64,000 bases of DNA, taken from contig CANNBV010000004.1 of NCBI GenBank assembly GCA_947502975.1, positions 340,931-404,930 on the forward strand, written 5' to 3'. The notes beneath the pieces are model-generated. The model ran no database searches and was not told the DNA's origin. It was given only the letters and a program-made list of their open reading frames with translations. Below, one piece after another: positions 1 to 8,789 of the stretch. Numbering within the stretch: position 1 is the first letter of the stretch; each line of letters opens with the position of its first letter. The position numbers were made by a program, and so were the translations under genes. Origin of the DNA: an uncultured Flavobacteriaceae bacterium. GTDB taxonomy: Bacteria > Bacteroidota > Bacteroidia > Flavobacteriales > Flavobacteriaceae.

Positions 1-652
1 CTGCTGTATGGCTAGAACCATGTAATGCTATTATTGCTCTTGCTATATTACTATTACTAGTATCACGTATATCTTCCCTATTTGAAAAATATGGAATTTT
101 AAAGGTAGAGCCTCCTTCACTTAAAGTAAATTTCTTATCTCCAATAAAATCTTCAGGATCATTAGGATCTATTGGTTTAAATGGAGGTATAGTAACAGTA
201 ATTAAGTTACCTTCACTAGAAGAATTCCCAATTGTAATACCATTAGTAGTTTGTAATTCAAACCTTAAAGATCTATTTTCAGTTGCATTTTCATTATTAA
301 TCACTTGTTGTAATAACACTACTTTTGTAATAGCTTCTCCTTTATCAATAATAAAAGACCTCGACTTTGATAATTTAAAATCTTCTCCCTCAATAGCACT
401 ATTCTCATTTGGATAACTTACTGTATATGGAATCTCAATAGGTAGATTTATTTTGGGGCCTTCATATCTGAGTTCTACAGTAAATGGTTCAGATCTTAAA
501 CGATCTACCTCTACACTTTCAGATGTGAAGTATACACTTATTTCAGAAAATGGAATTATAGTTTCTGTTGTGGCATCATCTTTATCACAACCTATAAATA
601 TGATTATAACTAATGGTATTATGTAGTATTTGATTTTTTTTATTCGCTTCAT
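1..652 (-). CDS. Surface lipoprotein, Calx-beta-like domain followed by a possible alpha/beta hydrolase (partial)
   Basis: The gene starts with ATG at 652 and is still open at base 1, so its C-terminus lies outside the window; about 217 codons are visible. The N-terminus is basic, then hydrophobic, and ends in a lipobox (IFIGC followed by DKDD), so it is probably an outer-membrane lipoprotein. Residues about 35-130 are beta-rich with a Calx-beta-like pattern (SVYFTSESVEVD, a long acidic central loop, then NRSLRFEL). The last visible residues, RAIIALHGSSHTA, look like the first strand and HG oxyanion region of an alpha/beta hydrolase. It starts 17 bases after the TIG lipoprotein gene stops, so it is the next gene of the susC/susD operon. 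The hydrolase assignment is an inference from a very short stretch. An esterase or a deacetylase acting on the imported glycan would suit the context. Confidence 0.6.
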   Translation of the reverse strand, partial: MKRIKKIKYYIIPLVIIIFIGCDKDDATTETIIPFSEISVYFTSESVEVDRLRSEPFTVELRYEGPKINLPIEIPYTVSYPNENSAIEGEDFKLSKSRSFIIDKGEAITKVVLLQQVINNENATENRSLRFELQTTNGITIGNSSSEGNLITVTIPPFKPIDPNDPEDFIGDKKFTLSEGGSTFKIPYFSNREDIRDTSNSNIARAIIALHGSSHTA

Positions 653-669
653 TATTTTTTCTTTTTCAT

Positions 670-2358
670 CTAATTAATTCGAAATACAACTGTCAATTGT
701 GCGCCTTCTTCTGGATTAGCATCATCATAAGTTTCTGCTTCACGGCCAACATTATTTGCCGTTGCTCCAGCAGATACCCCTGTAGCTTGAAATATGAAAT
801 TCATACTATTACCGTCTGCCCAATCTCCTCTATTTATTATTTCTTGAACTACTGCCGAAATATCGGTTGTTCTTTGATTAGGGCCAGCTTCAGTTCCAGT
901 CCACTCAGGAATATTCCAAACTGAACTAGCAGTTGTTAAAGTTCTATCTGATAGATTATTAATAACTTCTTGATAAGGTTGTGCATTTCCAATATTCTCT
1001 CCAAAAATGGTCATTTCTGTTGGGTCTGCCCCAGCTGTTTGATCAGCCACAAACTGAATACTTGCTTCTTGTATGGTTACTCCTGGCGGGATATTTACAG
1101 CGTTAAATCGAAGTCCAATTTTTTGAAGTCCTAAATCTGGAGTTCCAAATGTATCAAACTCTCCTAATTCTAAATCGCTGCTAGTTAAACTCATTCTACC
1201 ATCTTCAGCTTCTTCTACATCGTCATTCTCATTATTTATGGCAATAATTACAGTTACAATACTATTATCTACCGTAAAATCTGTAGTACTTGTTCCTGTT
1301 TCTCCACCAACCTCTACTGTAATGAATCCAGTTTGCGCTCCTTCTGGTACCGATGTTATTATTTCAGTTTCTGTACTAGCCGTTACTACTGCTGATACTC
1401 CATTGAAATTAACACTATTATCTTCTAGCACACTACTAAAATTGGCACCTGTTATAATTACTTCATCTCCTGGGGCTGCAGTTTCTGGTGAAAAAGCAAC
1501 AATAGAAGGTATTGTTATAAAATCGTCTTCACTAACAGCCAATAAACGTTCTATTTCAACTGCTATTTTTCCTGTATTTGCTTCTGTGGGTACAGTAACG
1601 ACTAACTGTGTAGTATTTGCGGAAATTATTGTAGCTGGTATACCATTAAAAGTTACATTGTTGTTTTGTATATCTCTATTAAAATTAGTTCCAGTAATTA
1701 TTATTTCTTGATTTGCAACACCTTTTATAGGCTCGACGGAAACTATAACTGGTGCTATTGTAAAGACTTCTATTGTTCCGATTTGTCCACGCACTTCTAC
1801 TGTTAATGATCCTGTAGTAGCTTCGTCTGGTACAATAACTGTGAGTTCAGTTTCAGAGGCTTGCGTGATTTCTGCCTCAACACCATTGAATTTAACACTA
1901 TTTTCTGAAGCTGTAGGTCCAAAGTTTTCTCCTTTAACAACTACAGTTGCGCCTACTGCTGCTCCTGTAGCACTTAATTCTGAAATTCTTGGTCCTGCTA
2001 CTATAGTAAAAACCGGTCCTTCTACATGAAATTTAGCTTTAGAAATAGAAATAGAACCTGTAGTTGCTCCCTCAGGAACAATAACGGTTAATTCTGTTTC
2101 AGTAGCAGTTGTTACTGTAGCTAAAACATCACCAAAACTCACCCTGTTATTTAGCACTACGCGGCTAAAATTTGTACCATTTATTGTTATAATTCTTCCA
2201 ATATCTCCAAAATCTGGAACTATACTTGTAATGGTTTGTTCTTTTTCTGCTTCTGGTATAATTCGATAATCTTCATCATCACATGATACTGTTATACTTG
2301 CTGCTATAAGCAAAAGACCAAAGTAGAAGATTACTTTTTTGTTTATTTTAATTTTCAT
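670..2358 (-). CDS. Lipoprotein with four IPT/TIG repeats and a C-terminal beta domain
   Basis: This is a 562-residue exported lipoprotein: a signal sequence with the lipobox ITVSC (Cys26) followed by acidic DDED, which in Bacteroidota favours surface export. Residues about 42-366 hold four tandem immunoglobulin-like TIG units of about 80 residues. Each has the pattern GxxFxxxxxxNxVxFNG, then TELTVxVPxxAxTG. The last ~190 residues form a separate beta domain with IGLRFNAVNIPPG and TIQEASIQFVAD, like the DNRLRE/CBM96-type modules of secreted Bacteroidota proteins. TIG lipoproteins next to SusD commonly act as extended glycan-binding surface proteins (SusE/F-like in position). That role is inferred here. 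It is cotranscribed with susC and susD, with a 60-base gap to the gene before it. Confidence 0.8.
   Translation of the reverse strand: MKIKINKKVIFYFGLLLIAASITVSCDDEDYRIIPEAEKEQTITSIVPDFGDIGRIITINGTNFSRVVLNNRVSFGDVLATVTTATETELTVIVPEGATTGSISISKAKFHVEGPVFTIVAGPRISELSATGAAVGATVVVKGENFGPTASENSVKFNGVEAEITQASETELTVIVPDEATTGSLTVEVRGQIGTIEVFTIAPVIVSVEPIKGVANQEIIITGTNFNRDIQNNNVTFNGIPATIISANTTQLVVTVPTEANTGKIAVEIERLLAVSEDDFITIPSIVAFSPETAAPGDEVIITGANFSSVLEDNSVNFNGVSAVVTASTETEIITSVPEGAQTGFITVEVGGETGTSTTDFTVDNSIVTVIIAINNENDDVEEAEDGRMSLTSSDLELGEFDTFGTPDLGLQKIGLRFNAVNIPPGVTIQEASIQFVADQTAGADPTEMTIFGENIGNAQPYQEVINNLSDRTLTTASSVWNIPEWTGTEAGPNQRTTDISAVVQEIINRGDWADGNSMNFIFQATGVSAGATANNVGREAETYDDANPEEGAQLTVVFRIN
1261..2235 (-). 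repeat. Four tandem TIG-domain repeats inside the lipoprotein gene
   Basis: The stretch encodes residues about 42-366 as four units of roughly 80 codons (boundaries near residues 123, 203 and 284). The strand TELTVIVP is identical in units 1 and 2 and conserved in degenerate form in units 3 and 4. The repeat is at protein level; the DNA has diverged, so it is an old internal duplication. Confidence 0.75.
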
Positions 2359-2418
2359 TTTTTTTAATTTTTATAAGTGTTTAAACTCATCATCACGCCA
2401 TGTCTCTGAAACTAAAAA

Positions 2419-3597
2419 CTATTGCATGCTATCTGGTTGGTAGATTAAAACCTCATCATAATAAACTTCTTCTCTACTGCTATTTACTTGAGTTTCTATA
2501 ACCAAAGTGTACGCCGCTATACCCTCTAAAAATCCAGAATCTATCAAATTCCACTTACCTGTAAAATCATCAAGTTCATCACCATTAATACTCAAAAGTT
2601 CTAAAATTTCTGATGTATTATCTCTTTTTTCAATAGTTGCAAAGATGTTAATCAAATCAGTGCCTCCATAACCATTTCCATCGCCACGAATTCTAGCAAA
2701 TGTTTGAACTCTTATACCAGATGAAACTATATCATCAGGGACTTCAACTCTATCAAAAGTTAATCTAAAAATCCCGTCAACATCTTCAATTTGATAACCT
2801 TGTTCCCCGTCTATATATGTGCCTACGTCTTCGGTTTTTTTAGTAACACCTATTTCCTCATTTATAAATCCACTTTGAGTAGTTTCTATAAATTCTGCTC
2901 TAAAACCTATTTCATCATCAACACCCGTACCTCTGGCTGTATGCATTACATGACGTAATCCATCTATATTGAATAATTCACCTGTAAAGTTAGGGTCCTG
3001 ACCATCTGGACGAATATAATCAGCTCCAGGGTCATCATCAGCAAAAGGCTCTTCAAAAGAGGTTCCTCTTATTTTCTGTGGTGGTGGGATGAAAAATGTT
3101 AAAGAAAAACGAATCGCTTGATTGAATGCTGGATTATCAAATAATTCAGGCCCAGCTTCACCACCATTATTTGTGTTTGTATCACTATCAAAATCAGTTA
3201 ATTCTGCACTAAAAACACCATTTGGTGTAGTAATGATCGCTACAAAATCTAATGTTTTTTCAATATCAAATTCATCAACAGTTAAGTTTAAAGCTTCTAA
3301 AATAGCTTTACCAGAAATATTTAAAGTAGCAGGAAAAGATGTTATCGTTACAAATTTATCTACAACAACATCGCCATAAGTCATTTGTAAATCATATGAA
3401 ATAATATTATTGTTAGGATCTTCAACATTATGTGAAAAAACGATAGTTTCAATTTGTAAAAAATCAAGTCTAAATGTTTCTGGAACTTTTTCCCAAACTA
3501 CTAAACCTCCTCTTTCAAAATTTTCCTCCAGTACATCGCTGCTATTGTTACAGGAAATTCCTAGTATTAGTAATGCTAATAGATATATTTTTTTCAT
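2419..3597 (-). CDS. Hypothetical SusD-adjacent lipoprotein
   Basis: The product is a 392-residue lipoprotein. Its signal sequence is short (MKKIYLLALLILGISC), with the lipid-acceptor Cys16 followed by NNSSD. I do not recognise the family. The rest is predicted to be beta-rich and acidic, with no transmembrane helix and no clear catalytic motif. Its position directly after susD (8-base gap) and before a TIG lipoprotein suggests a SusE-like accessory binding protein. The C-terminal third contains WNLIDSGFLEG and VIETQVNSSREEVYYDEVLI, which look like a jelly-roll or carbohydrate-binding fold, but this is a guess. It is surely a real gene, given its export signal, operon position and full-length reading frame. 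Confidence 0.75.
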   Translation of the reverse strand: MKKIYLLALLILGISCNNSSDVLEENFERGGLVVWEKVPETFRLDFLQIETIVFSHNVEDPNNNIISYDLQMTYGDVVVDKFVTITSFPATLNISGKAILEALNLTVDEFDIEKTLDFVAIITTPNGVFSAELTDFDSDTNTNNGGEAGPELFDNPAFNQAIRFSLTFFIPPPQKIRGTSFEEPFADDDPGADYIRPDGQDPNFTGELFNIDGLRHVMHTARGTGVDDEIGFRAEFIETTQSGFINEEIGVTKKTEDVGTYIDGEQGYQIEDVDGIFRLTFDRVEVPDDIVSSGIRVQTFARIRGDGNGYGGTDLINIFATIEKRDNTSEILELLSINGDELDDFTGKWNLIDSGFLEGIAAYTLVIETQVNSSREEVYYDEVLIYQPDSMQ

Positions 3598-3605
3598 GAT
3601 TAATA

Positions 3606-5216
3606 TTATTTAATAAAACCAGCAGGATTGGTATCCCAAAAAACCTGAGTAGTAATAGGGTGTTGGTTTATTTGATTATTATTATTTATGGCGTCTTCTG
3701 GCAGAGAAAACGATCTTGGGAATGGTGTATTATTATCAAATATTGGAGATGTAAATACCGAAGGGAATCCAGTTCGTCTGTATCCATTATAAGATTCTGT
3801 TGAGTTTCCAAAAGATGCTAAATAATATTCTTTTAAGATAATATCTAGTTTACCTTGATCGTCTGCTGCTGCAAAAGCACTCATAACTTCGGCGACATAA
3901 GCATCTACTTCTTCTGAAGTTGCAGCAAAAAGAGAATTTGTTGCAGCACCGTTAGCAAAATTTAAAACTTTATTCATTGACTTTCTGATACCTGATTCTA
4001 ACAAAAGAGAGGCATTATCATTTGTTTGTAATGATACAGCCGCTTCTGCTCTTAAAAAGTCTATAAAAGAAGATAATAATATAGGTAATATACCAGCACC
4101 AGATTGATGTTGTGTTTCTATTGCAAAATCTGGAGCACTTGGATTATTTTCATCAAAAGTACCGCCAACTGGATACAAACCATAGGTAGCTCTAAAAATA
4201 GCATCTGCTCCTCTTGACCTAGTATCTCCATGATCTCTACCATAATAAGAATTACCTAAATAACAGAAATTAAAATTGCTAGAGCCTACACACCCAATTA
4301 AATTTTCTGAAGGATCAACATTATTTTGACGGTATATATAATATCTAAGTCTAGGGTCTGGGTTTGTTTTATCATTTAAAAGTAGATTTAAAAAATCGTT
4401 CCCAATAAATTGGTCAAACCCTTCTGGTGCATAACCCGTATTAAAATCTAGATGACGACTATTAGGATCTACAGCATTAGTACTGTATTGAAACTGAAAA
4501 TCTTCATCTGGAGTAATAAAATCATTATCTGCTATTAATACATTAATCTTAACTACATCCCCCATATTTACAAGCATTTTAAGCTTTAAAGATTTAGCTA
4601 ATCTAATCCATGCTCTTTGTTGATCTGCGAAATTAGTTGCTTCAAAAGGATCATAAAATAAATCATTAGTTGGGGGTATCGTTGCATTTGATATATCTGC
4701 AATGGCTAAATCGATACGTTCTAAAACTGTTGCATAAATTGTTGCATCATCATCTGCTTTAGGGTTAAGAATACCTTCATCTGCTCTATTCGCTTCAGTG
4801 AAAGGGATATCTCCCAAATAATCGACCATTGTTACTGTCGCATAAGCTGTTAAAATATCGGCCATACCCTTATGAAATAATAACTTCGTATCGTTAGCAG
4901 CTAGATCTCTTATTATAGTTGCATCTTGTGAAAATTCATAATAACGTCTATACTCACCGTTTAAAACACTTTGATTTGCTACATCTGCATAACTTTCGTT
5001 TAAATACGTGTAACGCATCACCTCATCTGTTGTACGGTTTAAATCTTGCAAAAAATCGGCTGTTTCTTTTTGCACATTATTTAACAAGAAGTTTGGATCT
5101 GCCTGATCTGGAGTGAGTAAATTTGGATTTTCCTGAAAGCTTTCATCAAAGCCCCCTAACTCACAAGATGTGAATAGTGCTAAAAAGAATAAGCCTATTA
5201 TAGTTGTTTTTTTCAT
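3606..5216 (-). CDS. SusD/RagB-family outer-membrane lipoprotein
   Basis: This is the 536-residue lid partner of the SusC-type transporter encoded just upstream (19-base gap). The lipobox is FLALFTSC, with Cys18 followed by ELGGFDES. Helical tetratricopeptide-like stretches typical of the SusD fold follow, including WIRLAKSLKLKMLVN near residues 200-215. Near residue 130 is DYLGDIPFTEA, the well-known W/Y-GDIPFTEA motif of the SusD-like_2 subgroup, which is often seen with peptide or mixed-glycan loci. Such proteins bind the substrate at the cell surface and pass it to SusC. The family is clear; the substrate cannot be read from the sequence. Confidence 0.93.
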   Translation of the reverse strand: MKKTTIIGLFFLALFTSCELGGFDESFQENPNLLTPDQADPNFLLNNVQKETADFLQDLNRTTDEVMRYTYLNESYADVANQSVLNGEYRRYYEFSQDATIIRDLAANDTKLLFHKGMADILTAYATVTMVDYLGDIPFTEANRADEGILNPKADDDATIYATVLERIDLAIADISNATIPPTNDLFYDPFEATNFADQQRAWIRLAKSLKLKMLVNMGDVVKINVLIADNDFITPDEDFQFQYSTNAVDPNSRHLDFNTGYAPEGFDQFIGNDFLNLLLNDKTNPDPRLRYYIYRQNNVDPSENLIGCVGSSNFNFCYLGNSYYGRDHGDTRSRGADAIFRATYGLYPVGGTFDENNPSAPDFAIETQHQSGAGILPILLSSFIDFLRAEAAVSLQTNDNASLLLESGIRKSMNKVLNFANGAATNSLFAATSEEVDAYVAEVMSAFAAADDQGKLDIILKEYYLASFGNSTESYNGYRRTGFPSVFTSPIFDNNTPFPRSFSLPEDAINNNNQINQHPITTQVFWDTNPAGFIK

Positions 5217-5235
5217 CTTTTTTAAAATTTTGTAA

Positions 5236-8200
5236 TTAGAAGTTGATAGAAACCGATAAGGCGTATCTTTTAGTAGTTGGTGTTGTTATACCTGTAGTTT
5301 CCGGATCGAAATTAAAACCGGCTGGAAACCCTGGGGCATAAAAAAATAGGTTTCTTCCACTCAAAGTAAAATCTACACTTTCAAAAGGCAATTTTTTAAA
5401 AGTGGATTTATTAAGCCTATATGATAAAGCTATCTCACGAATTCTAAATACTGAATCATCAAAAGTTCTATTCTCCTCTGCATCATAGAAATTACTAAAC
5501 ACGGCATTATTACCAGTAACCTGAATATTATTAGGTACCGTATTACCATTTGCATCTAGAATTGGTAAACCTGTTCCAACATCACCTAAAACCCCTGGAA
5601 TTACAAAACTACCTTCTCTATTTTCCGTATCTGTTGTTACACCTCTTTCTAGCAATATTTCAAAAAGATCTGAGCGTCGATCTCCACCATGTGTATACTC
5701 GAGTTGTGTTGATAATTTAAAGTTTTTATAACTTAATGTATGGATGGAGGTGGCTCTGAAATCTGGTTGAAAATTTCCAATAATTTCATCTTGAAGCCCT
5801 ACATCTTCACTGGTAATTAATACTCCCGTAGCTGGGTTTATTAAAGCATTACCTTCAGAATCACGAACCACATAACTCCCTAGAAGTATTCCAATCTCTT
5901 CGCCTTCAATGATATTATCTCTTCGTGTAAGATCTCCTGGTAAATCTACTACAACAGATTTAAAGCTTGTAAATGTGTTTCTAATATTCCAGTTAAATGC
6001 AGATTCTTTGAATAATTTAATTCCTAGATCTATTTCGATTCCTTCTGTATCTACTCTACCTGCATTTATAACTGTATCTGTGAAACCTGTTGCAGGGGCA
6101 ATTCCTGTTTCGAAAATTTGATTATCAGAAATTCGTGAAAAAACTGAAGCTTGTAACGTAATTGTATTATTAAAAAAGTTACCTTCTAAACCTAACTCAA
6201 ACTCTTTGTGTAACTCAGGTTTTAAATTCGCATTTGGCAAAGTCCCAAACAACGAGTTAGTCACTATTAAATTTCCATTAATATCACTAAATTCTCGAGG
6301 GTCTGATGATAAGCTTGCTCTTGTATTAAATAAGTTTGGAAAACCAGAAGACGTGGCATACGCTGCTCTTATTTTTAAATAGTTTACAAAACTATCTCCG
6401 AAATCAAATGCTGATGTGGGTATAAATGACACTGAAATTCCTGGATAAAATAAATTTTGATTAGCCTTTTCAACACTGGCTCCTTTATCAAACCTCCCAG
6501 ATAAATTAAGGTAGAGGAATCTGTCGTAATCAAAATCAAACTGACCAAAAGCTCCAAAAAGGTTGCGTTTATTGGTGTCAAAATCGCCTTCTCCTGGTGT
6601 TCTAAAGTTATTAGGCCTTAACACTCCAAATACCAATTGATCTGAATATTCGGATTCTTGAGATCTAAATGTTTCATATCTAGAATTCACACCTAACTGA
6701 GAATCGAATCCTATTTTATCAGAAATCTTATAACTAGAAGCCAAAATAAATGTGTTATCGATATCAAATTCATTATCTGAATCTATATCTAAAGATCCTA
6801 GAGCTTCAGTAGCTCCTATACCTCCTTTATTTCTAAAACTTAAACTATTACCATTTTCTACTTGAAGACCTCCTCTGTATTTTAATGTATGATGCTCATT
6901 AAATTCATATGCTAAGTTAACAGTTGCATTCATCCTACGTACTATTGTATTTGTGCCAGTATTTTCGATGATCCATTTAGGGTTTTCCTCATCTGTTCTA
7001 TAATAGACATTAGCCCCAGTTACTGGATCTTGAAAGGGTAAATTATGGATATCTAAACTCCTTGGGATGATATATGCGTTTTCAACTATATCTCCTCCAT
7101 TTTGAGAATTTCTATTTCTAGAACTGTATGATATGGAAGCAGATAATTTTAACTTATCTGTTAACTGAGAAGTTCCTCCCAAACTCATTGTATATCTCTT
7201 AAAATCATTATTCCCCAAAATACCTCCTTCATCTGTATATCCTAATGAAAAATTTAAAGAGGTTTTTTCTCCTGTAGCACTTAAATTAACAGATGTAATT
7301 TGACCTATGCCAGTATTAAAAAAATCTTTTACGTTATTACGAGCTGCTTCGTAAGGTGCTTCAGCATTTGCAAATTCTGGAAAACTAGAATTCCCAGCTA
7401 AAGGATGTGGAATAAAATCTATATCTGTAAAACGCGCACCGTTACTACCATAATTACCAATAGTACTAGCATCTGTCACCAAATTATTTCCAACACCATA
7501 AGTGTTTTGAAAATCTGGTAAATTAGCTACTGTATTTGTGTATGATGTTTGTGTTATTTTAGCAGTAAAACTCTTTACACCTACTTTAGCAGCTGCTGCT
7601 TTTGTTTCAACAAGAATAACACCATTTCTACCATCACTCCCATACAAAACTGCTGCATTTAAGCCTTTAAGTACGGTGATATTTTCTATGCTATTTGGGT
7701 CGATATCTAAAAGGTTCCCAGAAAACGGCACATTATCTACAACAATTAGAGCTGCATTATCTTGGTTTAAAGATAAATTACCTCTAACTCTTATACTAGC
7801 ACTAGCACCACTACTACCATTTGAAGGCGAAATTAAAACTCCTGATATTTTACCTTGTAATGTTCTAGCTATATCCGATTCTGGACGGGTTTCTGTTTCT
7901 TCAGTATCCACTTTAGAAATAGCATATCCTAAAGCTTTTCTAGATTTTTCTATACCCTGAGCGACAACAATTATTTCTTCAAGCTCTAGGTTATTTTCTT
8001 TTAAAATGATTTCAAGAGGCTTATTTGTGGCAATAATTTCTTGAGTTAAGTATCCAAGAAATGAAATTTCTAAAATTGCACCTTCAGTAGCATCAATAGA
8101 GAATCTACCATCAAAATCTGTTGAAACTCCAGTGGTAGTTCCTTTTATTAAAACCACAGCACCTGCTAGGGGTAATCCATTTTCATCAGTGATGACGCCA

Positions 8201-8604
8201 GTAATTTTACTCTGATTTAATTGTTTTGCATTTAAACCATCATCATATTCTCTTTTTATTATAATTTGCTTCTGAATGTATTCAACAGACACATTAAGAT
8301 TTTTTAATAGTTTATCTAATACAGATGATAATTTTTCCTTTTTTGCAAATATGCTTACAATTTTATCTGTTTGAAAAACACCTTTCTCATATAAAAACTT
8401 AAAATCTGTTTTCTGTTCTATTTCATCAAAAACAGATCTTAGAGTTACCTCTTCCATTTCTAGAGTCACTTTTTTATTCTGAGAATATGTATTCGCATAA
8501 GATTGAAGTAGCGATACAAAAAGAAGAAAATAGGTAAGCTTCATTTTTAAACTTATTTTCAATGGGATAAGCTGCAAAGCCTTCCCAATTATGATTTTTT
8601 TCAT
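5236..8604 (-). CDS. SusC/RagA-family TonB-dependent outer-membrane transporter with STN domain
   Basis: The protein is 1122 residues from the ATG at 8604. A second start at residue 21 (MKLTYFLLFVSLLQSY) would give a normal signal peptide, so the first 20 residues may be untranslated or an extended signal. The domains in order are STN (about residues 45-120), a carboxypeptidase-regulatory-like repeat (about 133-215, KITGVITDENGLPLAGA), a plug domain (about 215-340, with the SusC-type GIEKSRKALGY region just before it), and a beta-barrel ending in phenylalanine (YALSVSINF). It imports oligomers with SusD, driven by TonB/ExbBD. The STN domain, together with the FecR and ECF sigma genes next door, points to trans-envelope signalling when substrate is bound. 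Its leader is opposed by a predicted antisense RNA. Confidence 0.95.
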   Translation of the reverse strand: MKKIIIGKALQLIPLKISLKMKLTYFLLFVSLLQSYANTYSQNKKVTLEMEEVTLRSVFDEIEQKTDFKFLYEKGVFQTDKIVSIFAKKEKLSSVLDKLLKNLNVSVEYIQKQIIIKREYDDGLNAKQLNQSKITGVITDENGLPLAGAVVLIKGTTTGVSTDFDGRFSIDATEGAILEISFLGYLTQEIIATNKPLEIILKENNLELEEIIVVAQGIEKSRKALGYAISKVDTEETETRPESDIARTLQGKISGVLISPSNGSSGASASIRVRGNLSLNQDNAALIVVDNVPFSGNLLDIDPNSIENITVLKGLNAAVLYGSDGRNGVILVETKAAAAKVGVKSFTAKITQTSYTNTVANLPDFQNTYGVGNNLVTDASTIGNYGSNGARFTDIDFIPHPLAGNSSFPEFANAEAPYEAARNNVKDFFNTGIGQITSVNLSATGEKTSLNFSLGYTDEGGILGNNDFKRYTMSLGGTSQLTDKLKLSASISYSSRNRNSQNGGDIVENAYIIPRSLDIHNLPFQDPVTGANVYYRTDEENPKWIIENTGTNTIVRRMNATVNLAYEFNEHHTLKYRGGLQVENGNSLSFRNKGGIGATEALGSLDIDSDNEFDIDNTFILASSYKISDKIGFDSQLGVNSRYETFRSQESEYSDQLVFGVLRPNNFRTPGEGDFDTNKRNLFGAFGQFDFDYDRFLYLNLSGRFDKGASVEKANQNLFYPGISVSFIPTSAFDFGDSFVNYLKIRAAYATSSGFPNLFNTRASLSSDPREFSDINGNLIVTNSLFGTLPNANLKPELHKEFELGLEGNFFNNTITLQASVFSRISDNQIFETGIAPATGFTDTVINAGRVDTEGIEIDLGIKLFKESAFNWNIRNTFTSFKSVVVDLPGDLTRRDNIIEGEEIGILLGSYVVRDSEGNALINPATGVLITSEDVGLQDEIIGNFQPDFRATSIHTLSYKNFKLSTQLEYTHGGDRRSDLFEILLERGVTTDTENREGSFVIPGVLGDVGTGLPILDANGNTVPNNIQVTGNNAVFSNFYDAEENRTFDDSVFRIREIALSYRLNKSTFKKLPFESVDFTLSGRNLFFYAPGFPAGFNFDPETTGITTPTTKRYALSVSINF

Positions 8605-8611
8605 ACTTTTG
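8604..8611 (+). promoter_or_regulatory. TAnnTTTG-type -7 box facing away from susC
   Basis: TACTTTTG on the plus strand overlaps the first base of the susC start codon. It fits the Bacteroidota -7 consensus exactly. No good TTTG -33 box lies 17-23 bases upstream, so the promoter would be weak or regulated. It would start a transcript near 8617 that runs antisense to the susC leader. Confidence 0.4.
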
Positions 8612-8616
8612 GTAAG

Positions 8617-8691
8617 ATTTTAAATTTAATTAGAAGTTCAATTTAAATCACTTTAAATCGGAAAATGGTCCAACATTTTCCGGTTTTTTTT
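8617..8691 (+). ncRNA. Predicted antisense small RNA opposite the susC leader
   Basis: A perfect -7 box at 8604-8611 and a canonical terminator at 8659-8691 delimit a transcript of about 75 nt. It lies in the gap between fecR and susC, on the strand opposite both. No plus-strand gene lies upstream that the terminator could serve. Bacteroides fragilis DonS and related RNAs are short antisense transcripts at the same place (anti-sigma/susC junction) and repress their susC. Position, size and orientation match that class, but the sequence was not compared with any database and expression is unknown. Confidence 0.45.
8659..8691 (+). terminator. Rho-independent terminator in the fecR-susC gap
   Basis: The 9-bp perfect stem CGGAAAATG/CATTTTCCG (8659-8667 with 8674-8682) has a 6-base loop and is followed by G and eight T. 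The T tract lies only on the plus-strand side, so termination is expected for plus-strand transcripts. On the minus strand it would form a leader hairpin about 80 nt ahead of susC. Confidence 0.8.
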
Positions 8692-8789
8692 GTGTGTTTT
8701 TTAAAACGGTTTATTGTAAAGGTTTGTTTTGCGTACCTACTTTATTAGAGGGGGTTTTAATAATAAATTCATAAATTTTTACTTTGATT

